Counted from the first letter of the stretch, positions 21,778 to 34,700 are shown. The stretch is 64,000 nt of DNA from Symbiodinium natans (GCA_905221605.1 CAJNDS010000050.1:180973-244972); one strand, 5' to 3'. Notes: generated by a model not told the origin, from the letters alone. Translations and numbers: made by a program.

Positions 21778-22887
21778 GAGAGGGAGGAAGGGGGAAGGGG
21801 GGTGGAAGGGGAAGGAAGGGGGGGAGAGAGGGAGGAAGGGTACGATAGGAGGGGGGGGAGGGCGGGGAAAGGGTGCAACCCGCCTTCCAACGAGGGGTCT
21901 TGAAGGTGGGTTGGGCCGGAACTTGAACTGGAAAGACACTTGCACTCTTGCGCAGCGGCAGTTTTCCGTCAGCGCTGTGGTATGCCAGATGCGGGTTGGT
22001 GAAACTCGGAACACAAAGCACGGAACGCTTTGTGCAGCACTTCAACGCACCAGTGAGAGCTGGCCTCTGGATGCTCAGACTGCAATTGCAAGACCCTGCA
22101 GGGTGTGCTGGCCTAGTCTTAGGCGCTTAGAAGCCACTTGCGTGCTCTGCGCAAACGCAAGGTGGAGGGACTTTGCAGACCGGCTCCGTCGTCAGACTCT
22201 TAAGTACAGTAAGACGGAGTGGAAGGTCCGTGCAGTGCAAGGCTTCTCCGTGATGCACTTGAGTGCAAGCTCACTCGACAAGAGACCCCATCTTTGATGC
22301 GGCGGCAGAAACCTTGGACGTTTCCACCCTTCGACCAACTTCCAACACCCTTCTCCAAGACACCAAACTGCTGGCCGCTTTGGTCTGCCTGGAGGTAGCT
22401 CATCCCGCTTGCAGGTCGAAAAGAACTTCTCTTGGCAGACGTTGATGGCAGTAGTGCTGCTTTCACGTTGCAAGTGTGGCTCTAACCAGCTTACTGCGGT
22501 GTGCTCTTTCGCGCCCTCGGCGCCTCTTTGCAAACTGGAGGCTTTCTCCCTACTTCTAGCGAAGCCGGAGAATGACCTCTTCAGCTCTTCTCCTTTCGAG
22601 GCCTGCTTGACCCGCTTCTTACAAGAACCCTTCCGCTTCATGGACGCAATCCGTTTTAACCAAGCCCTCTTTGGCATCCGTTTTATTCGCCTACCAGCGT
22701 TGAATCGATGCCTGGTTACGTCTTGCCAGACTTACACTCCCTTCTGGAGAATGTGCCGCCGGTGCCGGCCCAATAGCCTCCCGGCTTCTTGTCTGTCCCT
22801 GTAGCGACACGCCTTCCGGGGCCGCTATTTACGAAGAAAAGCTGACTGCCGGTGGCATTGTGTGCAGCAATGCCAGAAGGCAAAACC
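21778..22887. other. purine-rich tract and gene-poor DNA
   Basis: The first ~90 bp right of the copia element are purine-rich simple sequence (GAGGGAGGAAGGGGG), the interrupted insertion site. The rest contains overlapping short frames without recognised domains. Confidence 0.5.
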
Positions 22888-23110
22888 CTTAAGCTCTCTC
22901 TTGTATCTGTGTTTCAAAACTGGCCTCTGTTGTGGCGTGGTCTCTGGCTGTTTCGTTGTGGGGGCAAGTCCTTCTTCCTTGATTTGGCGGGAACTCGTAT
23001 TAAAACGCGGTCCTGAGGGTTTAGGGCTGGCTTTTAGAAGGGTCAAAAGTGCCCGTAAAATGCGCGCAAAATCTTTTGGGCCATGGTGTGGCCTGGCGGG
23101 GTCGGAGTTT
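22888..23110 (+). repeat. dispersed ~223-bp repeat, copy 1
   Basis: From CTTAAGCTCTCTCTTGTATC to GGGGTCGGAGTTT. An inverted copy with high identity occurs at 46960-47183. The shared segment includes CAAAACTGGCCTCTGTTGTGG and AGGGCTGGCTTTTAGAAGGG. The unit is open in one frame in both copies, but differences are not obviously coding-biased; probably a non-autonomous or SINE-like dispersed repeat. Confidence 0.88.
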
Positions 23111-24899
23111 GGAGGTTCGACTTCCGCTGATCAGGTCAAGTGCGTCTGAACTACCGCAAACTGCAGGAGAGACTGCGGTAGAGACGGAGTTTCTGCGTCC
23201 AGACTCAAACTTACCGTAACTCAGGAGAGACTCCAAAGACACTCCGAAAAAACCGCAGAGACTTTGGTGGAGACTCCGCAAAAACTGCACAAAGACAAAA
23301 TGACTCCACACAAAGACCCGAAAGATCCCAAAAGACCAGCCGAAATTTCACCGATGCTGGCAGACTCAACACACCTATGAGTACTGCAGACTCGATTCCG
23401 ACGAAGAGCGCTGCAGACTCGAGCGAACATTGCAGGATTCCGACGGTCTAGTAAAAGGTGTTGCAAGCCTCGCAGCAAGCTGTACGCAAACCTCTGCACG
23501 TCGAGAGCTTGAGAGCTCTAAATAACAAGATCATGACACGCGACTTCAAACCATGACTTGTGGAATTCGAAAGCGCTGGAAAAGCAAATCTACCTGCCGT
23601 GCAGCAACTGGGCACTGGCACAAACAGCTGGCTACGCATACCAACTCAAGCGGAGCCTAAGCCACAAAAAGAAAAGGATCCAGCGACGGCTCGTGTCAGG
23701 GACCTGTCAAGTGGCATGCGACATGGAGCTGCGGCCAAGTTTTCGCAAGAGGCTATCTCTCGGCACAGTGTCTGCGAGCGAGCAGCACGAGTCTGCGCGA
23801 GCGCTCAGCCCTTTTCAGCGCAAGAAGCGAAGACACTCTAGTTGTGCTATGATCTCGCTGCAATTCACGCGGCTGTATCTGTGCTGGTCGCTTTGATAGT
23901 TCTGATAGCCCGCTGTGGCCTAGCTGCACATTTGGAGCAGCACATTGGGCATGTCCTCAACGGTTTACCTCGCTCGGCCATGCTCAGCCAGGTTTCCAAG
24001 GAGGGATGTTTTTCCGGCGCCTCTTGGGCTCCAAAGAACAACGACTCTGGGTTTGTTGAGATCCGCCTCCTGGGTCTGCTTGATCTGGGCCATTCCTCTC
24101 CGGGAAGGGCCTGTTCGCCTTGTTGAGTGCTTGAGTTCAAGACGCGCTCATTCCACTCGGAAATCTCGCTGCCCGGGGGAGTCTTTCCACCTGTTGCGCT
24201 GCATTGCCAATAGAACGTAAGACAGCTCAGGAAAGCAAGATGAAAAAAAAAGAAAGAATCTGCACTCAACAAAAAATCCCCAAATCCGCAACACTGACGC
24301 ATATAATGGAATCTGCTTCACACGCTGCCTTGCCAAATTTCCGGAGAACCGAGTCCAAGGGGTTGATTTTGGCTCTCGCAGGTGGAGCGTAGTGACTAGT
24401 AGTGGTTGTACTGAGCTCTCGTGGCCAGTTCTTGAGCCAAACAGACACCCGTGGCACCAAATTTCCTTTGACCCTGTCCCCCGCCTTAACTATATTTTTA
24501 ATTCATTAAAAGAAGGGCAACAAAGAAGCATCTAAAGAAAGCAACAGAGAAGCAAAAAGACACCAAACAGATAACAGAAAGATACCAGAAGGAGACAAAA
24601 GAGACAAAACGGAGACAAAATGGAGACCAAACGACAAAAAAAGACAACTTAAAGCAACGAAGTCCGTGGAAGAGCCCTTCGTGGCACTTTCGGGAAAACT
24701 ACTTGCATGAACGATGTTGCATCTCTTGCGTTCCACCATGGCAAATACGCATGAATGAAAATCCAAAGGATTGTGCAAGCAGCGCACAAGCTGCACTCAA
24801 GCTGCTGCGACGGTACAATGTCAACCCAACCGCAACCCATGCACACTCCGCCGGTTGCAGCCTTTTGACATCTTCACGAGCGTATGCGTGGCCTGGCTC
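23111..24899. other. gene-poor region with short degenerate repeats
   Basis: 23150-23330 is rich in CGCAGAGACT/GGAGACTCC motifs. 24575-24660 repeats GGAGACAAAA. No supported gene, RNA gene or element; the short frames are mutually overlapping and motif-free. Confidence 0.5.
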
Positions 24900-26471
24900 T
24901 CACCACGCTATGGTAAAATTCTTCAAAGCCGCCAAGAGCAAGTCTGCTCGGCCCGGCAAACAATTAAATAAGAGTTTGGCAAAGTCATCTTGATTGTCTA
25001 CGGTGAAATGCGCTTTCGCGTTGCGCAACATCTCTAAGTATGTGCACCATTTCATTGGCAAGGGACGCTGTTTTGTCGACCGACGCTGTGCTATGCTCCT
25101 GTTCACACCGTCATTCGCCCAACTCAGAAGCTGTTGAAAACAGCGGTCGCCTGTCTTTGGATGCCAGCCATGTTGCCTCCCATGTTTCCTGCAAATACTC
25201 TCCACACGCCTGCGCAGTTTTTTGGCGTCGCCATCCATGTTGTCCCACCTCCGCAACGTGCCGCTCACAAGCTCACCAACTTGCGCAAGTTACTGCAGCC
25301 TTTGTGCGTTCTGGTACCATTGCAGCACAGGGAAATTGGACTGGTTCACAAGTGTCCCGTTCTCATCTATACACTGCGCCATGCAAACAGTCCATGGGTT
25401 GTCTGCAAAGGAGAACTTGCCATCCAATTCCTGAATATATGGCTTAAAGAAGCAGCCGTACACGATCTCATTGAAAAAGTCTGCTGGGTCAGAAGTCGCC
25501 CCACCCAAGGCCAAGTCTCGGATGTACTGCAAGCGTTCTGGTTTGCTCCAAGTGGGATCCCCAAGCAAAGGCGTCATCTCCGTCACAAATTCCGATCTCA
25601 ACTTGAGATTCACTTGTTGTTGCGTGTCCTTAATGGACTGTGCGTACTTCCACATTGTTGCTGTATATGCCATCAACGGCACGGATGCGATCTCAGCTAA
25701 CAACGCTGTCAGTTCGTCTCTTTCCGACTCGTTGGCTGCAGTGGCCAGGAATTTGCTTTTGGCATAGGCCAGCTCATGTTTGGGATGTTGCCACGGGAGG
25801 AAAATCTTGCGACACTCGCCAACAAACGTAAATCCATTGGGAGTCATCTTGAGAAAGTTGTGCCACGCAAGGACCATGGCTGAACCCGTGATGGCAAAGT
25901 GCAGGTTGGGGCGCTGCTTGTTGACTCCTACGAAACCTTTGAGTGTATCCCACAATGGGAGCGTTCCATGCCTCACTTCGAAATACCTCTGAACTTCGTC
26001 GATCAAGAAGAAACAGGTTCGGCCAGACCTGTCCAAAATATCCATCAGCTGATTCAAGGTCAGCTGGTCGGCATGGCCCACATCGAGCCCAGAGGATGTT
26101 GCCCAACTGCAAACCTCTTTCAGCAGGCCTTCCTTCATTTCTCCCGGCTCGGAGCCCACATCGAGAAAAGCGGCAAAGTCCAGGAAACAAATCTCGGCAT
26201 CTGGAAAGGTCGTCAAGATGATCTGTGGCAAAAGGCGAGTCAAGACGGTTGACTTTCCAGTCTTTACCATGCCATTGATGGCACAAATGCCTCGGGAAGA
26301 GTTACATTCCTCCACCCACGCAGTCAACTGCTGCATCAGTGCATTGGACACAATGGCAAATTCTTCCGAATCTTCAAAGTCACAGACCAGCAGCTTCTTG
26401 TTGTGGCAAACTGTTTCGTTCATGGTATACTTGGGGGCAATGTATGGCAGCTGGCGTCTTGCGCCCTGCAC
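24900..26471 (-). pseudogene. P-loop ATPase (AAA_16/STAND-like) split by in-frame TAA
   Basis: The main frame (26471-25290, 393 aa) has Walker A GMVKTGKS at residues 67-74, Walker B CFFLIDEV at 153-160, and a FAITGSAM segment near 190 in sensor position, followed by an alpha-helical region. This fits AAA_16/STAND or Crinkler/RHS-type NTPases, which bind and hydrolyse ATP to drive conformational change; the specific family is not certain. A TAA at 25290-25292 ends it. The same frame continues through 25268-24900 for about 120 basic, Arg-rich residues and ends in a hydrophobic stretch. So the gene is either a slightly decayed ~520-aa protein or two adjacent ORFs. A signalling or effector role would be speculative. 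Confidence 0.7.
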
Positions 26472-29204
26472 CTGGAAGGGTGCACGTCAACTGATACCAC
26501 TGGAACATGCGCGAAGCCGCGGTCTTCTCAACTGGTGTTTGTACACAACCAAGGCTTAACCAAGGCTTACTGAAATTCCATTGACAAATCAAACCAATCT
26601 ATCGCGGAGTCGCGGTTGGGAAGAAAATTCAACACTGCAGGGTAAGACAGCACACTCAAGCAGGAACGCTTCCTATGGATGCAAAGCTAGGGATGCATGG
26701 TTGCGGGGCTCAGCACCCGAACCGAAAACGCACGACGACCAAGAGCCCCCGGACATGCAGGAGTGCTACAAACCAAAGGCAACATGCCCACGCAGAAGCC
26801 CCCCGGCCTGCACTCGTCTTGCCAGAACCCCAATGCTCTAGCGCAAAACAGGCCGCTCCCCGAACTGCTGCAAGCCAACACAGTGGAGACAGCTTAACAC
26901 AAGGGCTCCTGAGAGGAAAGCAGCACCCCAAAAAGCAAGCACAAAAAACCCACGACGACCAAGAGCCGCGGACATGCAGGAGTGCCAGGCAATATGCTCA
27001 CGCAGAAGCCCCCCGGCCTGCACTCGTCTTGCCGGAACCCCAGTGCTCGGCAAGGTCCGCGTGCTAAAGGCACTAAGAACCCAGGTCCCTTGACTCCCCC
27101 TCACGGACACAGCAACCTGAAAGTCGAGCCGCAAACAAAAACAACCGCAACCTCGAGAGCGAGCGCAAAGCGAGCGCAAAACAGGCTGACCCCCCCCACC
27201 TCGAGCCCGTTCTGAAGCATCGGCAAAACACGAAGGGCAACCAGATGTGCATGAACCTAAAGCAGACAAGAGCCCCTCCCGCTCCCCGAAGTGCTGCAAG
27301 CCAGCACAGTGAAGCTTAACGACGAGGGGATGGTTGCTGAGAGAAGAGCAGAAGAGCCCCAAAAAGCAACAACGGTGGACCGCACGAAAACGCACGATGT
27401 CACGAGCCAGCTCTGCTAAGGCCTCCTGCCTGGAATCCGGTCGCGGCCGTCGGGGCCAACATGGCATTGATGCGATCGGCCAGGTTTTGCGCAGGGCCGG
27501 CAGCAATGTTGTAGGGCATCCCCACTAGCCGCTCATAGGTCAGGCCGAACAACGCTTTGCCTCTGACGCTCTCCCGTCGCAGAGTGTCAACGATCTTTGG
27601 CGTGTCGTCGCTGTCACCATCCTCTTCCAAGGCCGCCCGGACCCAACAGCTGACCTGCTAGCCACAGTCGCAGGCTCGAAACTCAAGCAAAAGACATCGC
27701 CAAGTGCCTCTTCCTTGCTAAAGTTCCGGATCTGGTCAGCTGTCTTTTGCAGCCACTCGGCCTGCAGCAAGGGGCGCAGCCCAGAACATGCTCCATCCAG
27801 CAAGAACACAAGCTCCCTAAAAGTGCCTTGGCAGTTGCGCCTTCCACATCCTCCGTGTCCTCAGCGAAGGATGCCTGACAAGTTGCAGCTGCAGGAAGCG
27901 GATGACGTCACCACGTACCCCTCAAGCTCATCGAAATGCGTCTGAAGCTCCCTGGCCCACCACACCGAAAGGACAAAAACCACTTAAGCAAGAGACACCG
28001 CAAAGCGCCTCATCCGCTGGCTTGTTTCGCGAAACCTGCAGCAAGGGGCACAGCCTCCAAAACATGCCAGTGTCAGCCTTCACGGAGCCCGCCTGATCGA
28101 AGCTTGCTTTGGCCTGCAGGAGCCACACAGAACTGCGAAGCCCTCACCAGCAAGAACAGGCTCCCTGGAAGTGCCTCGGTCGTCGCTTCTCCTACGTCAT
28201 CCTTTTTTGAGGGGGCCTCCCAACATGGACTGATCCCGAGAAGACCTACATGTGCTGCTGGCAGGACCGTTTCATGCAAGCATGAGTCCATCGCAATCAA
28301 TCCCTCAAGCTCCTCGAAATTCGTCTGATGCTCCCGCCGAGCAGCTTTCGATGCGAAATCTGAACACACGCCGAAAGGACAAGCAAACCTCGCCTTATCT
28401 TCGTCTTCACGAGGTTGCAGAGGCCCCTGCTCAGAAAATGAACACACTCGGGCAGGAGCGAAGGAAACGCCGTAAGAACAGCACAAGGAACGCCACGCCG
28501 AAACGACAAACCCTTTTCGCCTTGACGTCTTCACTGTCTTGGGCCTCACCACGGCCAGCCTCAGCTCTTCAGGACATACGCTTAACACTGAATTTCCTCT
28601 CGGTCTCGGCTTCCCGCCTTGGCCCTGCGTGCGACCAGCAAGCTCTGTGCCCATATTCCCGGAGGAACCGACCTCGCTCTGGCTTGCGGATCTTCGGCGT
28701 TCCATGCCATACATCACATCCCACCTTGGAAACTGCACGGCCCCCGCTCCTAGCAAAGCCCGCGCCGTCTGCGCTGCTCGCCTGAAACTACGCGGGAACA
28801 CATCTAACAGTGTTCAAGGCGCTGGTCTTAGGCTCTGGCAGACACACCAAGACGAGCGCCAGTAGCACCACCACGCGCCCGACCTTGCGCGATGTTGCTG
28901 GAGGCCGGCTCATGGCGGCAATCGTCCTAGCTGTCCTCTGGCTCGAGCAAAAGCACTGCAATCTGCATGAAGCATGAACGAATGGTCGAGCTCCCCCTAT
29001 TTCAGTCACGGGCCAAGTGTTTAGTTAACCAACTGCAATTCAACATGCGAAGCAAATGCAAGTGTGCACAGGCAACTGCTGCAAGATGCCTCGGTCGGGG
29101 TTCTCAGCAGGGATCGGGCCTTGCGGCGGCACACTCCCCAAAGCCCATGAAATGTGAAACCTTGCCACTTGCAAAGGCCCGTGAAATGTGAAACCCTGGC
29201 CCCA
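26472..29204. other. gene-poor, degenerate direct-repeat region
   Basis: Segments around 26728-26940, 26950-27060 and 27270-27380 share CGACGACCAAGAGCC..., CGCAGAAGCCCCCCGGCCTGCACTCGTCTTGCC and CTCCCCGAANTGCTGCAAGCCA blocks. A second family (27680-27960, 27980-28340) shares CTGCAGCAAGGGGC, CAGCAAGAACA..CTCCC and CCTCAAGCTCNTCGAAAT blocks. These look like old tandem duplications of roughly 220-400 bp. No gene is supported on either strand. Confidence 0.55.
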
Positions 29205-29264
29205 GTCTCAGGGTGGGAGGGCCTGGTGGGGTGGGAGGGCCTGGTGGTCCGTGAATTTGGAGCG

Positions 29265-29470
29265 CCCTGGCCGGCGCCCCGTGACCCTGTGACCGGTCAC
29301 CCCTGACCCCGTGACCCCGTGACCTCTCTGTGGCCCCGCGTGTCACCGTGACCCCGTGACCCATGACCCTCGCGACCCGGGTGGCCCGCGTGGCCCCGTG
29401 ACCCCGCGACCTCTACGCCGTGACCCGTGACCCCCGTGACCCGCGTGACCCGTCACCCCCCTTACCCCGT
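29265..29470. repeat. short tandem repeat GTGACCCC
   Basis: About 20 degenerate copies of GTGACCCC / GTGACCCGCGTGACC over about 200 bp, preceded at 29208-29250 by two copies of GGGTGGGAGGGCCTGGTGG. Confidence 0.85.
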
Positions 29471-29597
29471 CACCCCGTGGGTCCATCGCGGCTCAAAAGG
29501 GTCACGGAGTCACGGGGTTACGCTTCCCAGTCCAGGCCTCTGTGGGGAGAAACAGCACAGCCACTCCCGAGGTGCGCAGGACAGCCACCCGAAACAC

Positions 29598-30075
29598 ACC
29601 CTAAACCCTAAACCCTGCCGGCCGAAGATGTTGAAAAGAACGGCAAAGAGCACCTGGGCCGCGAGAGGGGGTCCGGGGTTCCCGGGAGAGGGAGGGAGGC
29701 GCACAACACTCTAGAGTTACGGGGGAGGGCGGGGGCAGCGCAGGGCACTCTTGGCCAAACATGGCTCCGAGGCAGCACATGCCAGCCAACCCGAAACCCT
29801 GAAACCTTGCAGTCAGAACCTCGCAGCCTCGGAATCCCTTGCCTGCCAACCTAAACCCTGAAGCCTTGCAGTCCCGACCTCGCTGCCACAGAGCCCCTTG
29901 CCTGCCAACCTAAACCCTAAACCCTGAACCTCTGTGGCGCCCGGCGTTCGGTCGCTACCTCACTGCGTCAGGAATTGTGTGCTTGCTGCTTTCCTACGCT
30001 GTGGTAGCTGTTTGTCTGCTGTCATCCGTAGACGTGTCACCACAGCCCCAGACCCCTAAACCCAACCCCCCATCG
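29598..30075. repeat. interstitial telomere-like CCCTAAA patches
   Basis: Runs such as ACCCTAAACCCTAAACCCT occur near 29600-29618 and 29910-29930, with single copies near 29860 and 30056. Similar patches occur at 31028-31045 and 31205-31220. They fit the plant-type TTTAGGG telomere unit of dinoflagellates but are short and scattered, so they are interstitial rather than a chromosome end. Confidence 0.7.
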
Positions 30076-30119
30076 TTCAAACCCCTAACCCAACCCCCCC
30101 ATCTGGACCCCCAGATGGG

Positions 30120-30350
30120 GGGTTGGAGCCCCGTGTGACTCGTGACTTCTTGGCCCCCACGAGCCCCGTGTGACTTGTGACTCTTTCACTGCATGGCGCG
30201 TCAACAAACACCAAGCTGTGACTTTCGGTCTTTCGGCCGTCTAAGCCCCGCGAGCCCCGTGTGACTTGTGACTTCTTGGCCCCCGCGAGCCCCGTGTGAC
30301 TTGTGACTTCCTGGCCCCGCGAACCGAAGCGTGACTTGTGACTTTTGGGA
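30120..30350. repeat. tandem repeat of GCCCCGTGTGACTTGTGACTT
   Basis: Five to six copies of a 35-50-bp unit containing GAGCCCCGTGTGACT(T/C)GTGACTT and TGGCCCC, with one 60-bp interruption near 30190-30240. Confidence 0.82.
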
Positions 30351-30459
30351 CCGGGGCCTGCGAAAGTAGCGGCGTGACTTTTCCTCCAATCCCCAGAAGT
30401 CACAAGTCCCCTCTCGGCCCGAACCCCCAAAAGGTCACAAGTCACAGCCGTCCCCCCGC

Positions 30460-30870
30460 CCCCACTCCCAAACCCCAAAAGTCACAAGTCGCAGCCCTCC
30501 CCCCACTCCCAAACCCCAAAAGTCACAAGTCACAGCCCTCTCCCTCCCTCCCCTCCGCCCGTTCGCAAAAGTCACGGCCCTCCCCCCGCTCCCAAACCCC
30601 AAAAGTCACAAGTCACAGCCCTCTCCCTCCCTCCACTCCGCCCGTTCGCAAAAGTCACGGCCCTCCCCCCGCTCCCAAACCCCAAAAGTCACAAGTCACA
30701 GCCCTCTCCCTCCCTCCACTCCGCCCGTTCGCAAAAGTCACGGCCCTCCCCCCGCTCCCAAACCCCAAAAGTCACAAGTCACAGCCCTCTCCCTCCCTCC
30801 ACTCCGCCCGTTCGCAAAAGTCACGGCCCTCCCCCCGCTCCAAAACCCTCAAAGTCACGCCCCTCGGTCA
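30460..30870. repeat. 83-bp minisatellite
   Basis: Four to five copies with an exact 83-bp spacing (GCCCGTTCGCAAAAGTCACGG starts near 30557, 30640, 30723 and 30806). Each unit also contains CCCCAAAAGTCACAAGTCACAG. The AAAGTCAC motif links it to the preceding array, whose reverse complement is GTGACTT. Confidence 0.9.
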
Positions 30871-31512
30871 AAAGCCAGCGGCCTCGTCTACCACGAAGGT
30901 GTCAAAGAAGCCGAAAACCACGGTGAGGACCTGAAAGCAAGCAAGGGGCCCGGGGGTCACTGTAGAGCTACAGGGGAAGGGGAGGGCTGACCAGACTTCG
31001 CTGCCTCCGAGCCCCGTGCCTACCAACTTAAACCCTAAACCCTGAACCTCTGTGGCGTCCGACCTGCAGCGATGACGTCGAAGAGGAACCTGAGCGGCGA
31101 GAGGGGACACAGGGTACTCTAGAGTTACAGGAAGGGGGGTTTAGACAGCGCAGAGCCCTCCTGACATCAGACCTCGCTGCCTCTGAGCCCCTTGCCAGCC
31201 AACCTCAACCCTAAACCCCGAACCTCTGTGGCACCCGGCGTCCCTCCCTCCCCCGGTGTCAGGGCTGTGTGTGCGTGTGTGTTTGTTGCCTTCCTAACAT
31301 GTGGTAGCTGTCTCTCTGCTGTAAGTTTGAAAGATGCATCGTTGGCCATGCAAAGCCTGCTGTTGCCTGCTGCTATATTGAGGAAGCGAGCGCGGCCCAA
31401 GCACCCTAAAATCCGACATGCCAAAAACATGCGAAAATCAAGCAAGTATGCAAAAATAAAAAGGCAGAGTTTTTAGGGTTTAGGGCAGGGTGTAAGGGGA
31501 ATGTTTGTTTAA

Positions 31513-31565
31513 GCCTGCTCGCCACAGAGCAGTGAACTAGGCCTGCTCGCCGCAGAGCAGTGACT
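31513..31565. repeat. two copies of GCCTGCTCGCC(A/G)CAGAGCAGTGA
   Basis: A 30-bp tandem duplication about 200 bp before the first viral gene. Each copy can form a small CTGCTC/GAGCAG hairpin. It could mark the left border of the viral insert, but no matching inverted copy was seen on the right. Confidence 0.6.
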
Positions 31566-31663
31566 TATCAAGGCCGTCCAGCAAAGCATACAGAAAAATC
31601 CACGCCAAAAACTCATGCAAAAGGGAAAAATTGCCATTTAAGGTTTCGAACCTGTACACAAGA

Positions 31664-31675
31664 CTTGAGCCAAAA
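31664..31675 (-). other. relict spliced-leader-like 12-mer
   Basis: The minus strand reads TTTTGGCTCAAG, matching the 3' 12 bases of the dinoflagellate 22-nt spliced leader. The 5' part diverges. If genuine it marks the 5' end of an old retroposed mRNA running leftward; no gene is visible there. Confidence 0.35.
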
Positions 31676-31770
31676 CTGTACAAGCCGCCGTACAAGAAGA
31701 CAAGACTCGACCGGCGAAGGGGGGCCCGCTCGGGCGACGACCTTTTTTCCGGCCGGTGTTTTCAAAAGTC

Positions 31771-34700
31771 ATGAGCTGGGCTCAACAACGAGAAGCGATT
31801 AGAATTGCAGCCGAGGCCGGGGTCAGGGCGAGGACCTCGGCGGCAGGCTCAGAAACCCTTCCTTTGACACACCACCACCTCCGCTACGCGATGCTGAGCC
31901 GCCCGAACGGCGAGCTCACGAGGGCCGGCCAGTACTACTACCAACTGATCGGCCGGCCGCCCCCCAGCCGGCAGTACGACCGCAACCAACCCCTCATCCG
32001 CGAGGGCCCCAACGACTACATCATGATCCGGGGCGGCGCCAAAAAGCTGCTCCGCAGCCTCCAGCCCAACGGGAACTACCACTTGACCAAGCTCGGGAAG
32101 AGCTTCTTCAAGGACAAGTGGGTCGACTGGGTGGTGCACGTGCCCGTCATCATCCGCGGCATCCGGCGAAACGGCCGGAACCGCGGCATGCGCTACGAGC
32201 GCACGAAGCGCCTGCCCGTCACGGACCTCAACGTCACCCTGTCCCGGCAGAGCGAGGGGCTCTCGGATGCCCAAGCGGCCCGGAACCTCAAGGCGTCCGC
32301 GCTCGCACAGCTCGGGAACCCCGAGCCGAACGACATTATTTGGGAGCTGTCCGACGAGACCTACTACCTGGACGCAACGAGGGAGTGGACCTTCAGCCAG
32401 CAGGCCATGCAGGTCGTAGACGACCAAGTGGTGCTGGACACCGTCCTGGATCAGCCCCTAGGGGTTCTGCGGGAGGTCTCCTACCAGCTGTACTGCGGCG
32501 ACGAGATCCTCGAGTCCGCCTTCGAACAGCGGCCGGACAAGCTTTGCGTCCCTCGGCAGCTCGCGGAGCTGATGCGGCTGCCGCTGCAGGAGGTGCTTTC
32601 GGACTTCGACGCAATCTGCACCAAAAAAACGTGGCGGGAGCAGGGCATCACCCCCCGAGAGATCCGGGAATTCTGCCTTTGGCGCCAGGCCCCGATGTTC
32701 TACGTGGACTGCCAGGGCCGCCTGCTGGACAAGTACGAGCCTACCGTCAAGGAGCAGCGGGCCGTGGCCTTCACGAGCTGGAACGGCCACGCCTTCTTCT
32801 ACAAATCCGCCCGCACCGTCGCGAAGTGCGAGCCGATCGGGGAGCGGGCCAGGTACCGGGGCGAGAGGAAGCCCGGCGAAACGCCCGAGTTCAAGCATTG
32901 GCGGGAGTGGGAGGGCGAGGTCGCCAGCGGTCATTTCTACACTGAAGACCTGGAGCAGGTCCGGAGGGAGCTCCTGGCCGAGGGGCACTGCCCGAAGGTG
33001 GTCATGCGAAGCATGAGCGAGTGGCGGTGCCTGCGGCTGAGGGTGCGGGGCGGCGAGGACTGCGTCATCTCCACCTTCCACGAAGACCTGGATGGGGCGG
33101 CTGGGGCTCCCCTATTGCGGGCAGCGTCTGGCGGGCGCCGCGAGCGAGGTCTTCCTTCACCTTCTCAAGGCCCGCCGCGATCCGCCCGGATCTCGGCAAG
33201 CCCTGCTCGCGGAGCAGGACCACCAGTGCAAGCTCTGCGCGGCCCCCATCACCGCAACCACGTGCGAGTTGGACCACATCGTCCCCGTGCACCAGTCCTT
33301 CGCCGCACAGGCCCAGAACCTCCAGGCACTGTGCCTCGAGTGCCACCGGAACAAAACGGCCCTGGAGTCCTCGCACGCCACGACACTGGAGTCGCGCTTC
33401 AGCCGGCGGGCTTACGAGCAGTACGTGGAATCGCCTCGACTCCCACCGCTCGTCTTCAAGCTCAACAGCCACAAGCCGGACCACATCTGCCACGGTATAG
33501 ACGTGGTGCGGTGCCGCAAGAACGGTCTGGCCCATGCCAAGTTCCCCGCGCCCATCTTCTGCCCCAAGGACAACGTGGAGCAAGCCCGCGAAGGGCACCT
33601 GGCGGACCTGACCTACGTGAGGCTCCGGGAGGACGGGCGTTGGGCGGCGTTCAAGCAGCTCCCCTACGTCGGCCAGGGCTGGTACGCCAAGCCTGCGGTG
33701 GCCTACATGCTGGAAAAGGGCCTTGCGACATGGAGCGACTTCGTGTACAGCCTGGACGCCACGGCGCACGTGGACCAGGAGTCCGTGGCTCAGGCCCTGC
33801 AGAAAATGGAGGCGGCTTGGCCGGAGGGAGAGGAGCACTACGCGAAGCTGTCGGTGAATGCCCTCATCGGGCTCTGGGCACGCAACATGAACCTCATCTA
33901 CACCATGCGCACCAGCAACCACCAGTTCGACGGGTCCGGGTGCCAGCACCGGGAGCTGTTCCTGGACGCCGCGGGCGGGATGCACTGGGATCACATCTAC
34001 GTGACCCAGTTGTTGTCCAACCGGAGCTGCCGGCCTGTGCACGACTTCGTGATGGCCTCGGAGTACGTCGCCGTCGGGATGCACTCGCAACCGTGCCGTC
34101 AAGGTACCTGAAGGCCGTTAAAACGGACTGCGTCGTCTTCCAGGACCTGCCCAAAAAGTTCCAGCGCCTCGTGGACAGCCTGGTCCGCGAAAGGCATCCC
34201 GACGGCACGCCCGTGTACCGATGCGAGGAGGTCAAGGGCCTCGAAGGCCAGTATCGGATCCCCCGAATCGAGGCGGAGTGGATGTGCAACATTGACACCT
34301 GGAAGGTCGCGGAGGAGCTTGTGCTCCACTGCCTCGAGGGCGGGAGCCTGCTGCTGACCGGCTACCCGGGCACCGGGAAGACCCACCTGGCGCGCCAGAT
34401 CGTGACCGCCCTCCGGGAAGAAGGGTACAAGGTGAAGATCATCACGAAGACCCACTCCTCCGTGCAGAACTTTGGAATGCAGGCGGAGACGGCCGACCAC
34501 TGGGTGCGGAGCACCGTCCGGAACGGCTACTGCAACATCGACTGGCTGGTGGTGGAGGAGATTACGCAGCTCGACACGGGGCTGTGGAACGACATCGCCT
34601 GCGTCTCCATGAACCGCAAGGTCAAGTTCCTGCTGCTCGGCGACTTCCGCCAGTTCCCCGCCGTCATGGACAACTTCGCGGGCACCCCGGTGCAGCGGGA

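Noticed and set aside
33090-34070. Frame-1 continuation of the 31771 frame through this interval
   Set aside because: Arg/Pro/Gly-rich non-domain sequence; the HNH and polymerase motifs are in frame 2, so frame 1 is a shadow between the shifts.
32458-34102. Minus-strand frames of 200-345 codons in the viral element
   Set aside because: Antisense shadows of a GC-rich gene; motifs occur only on the plus strand.
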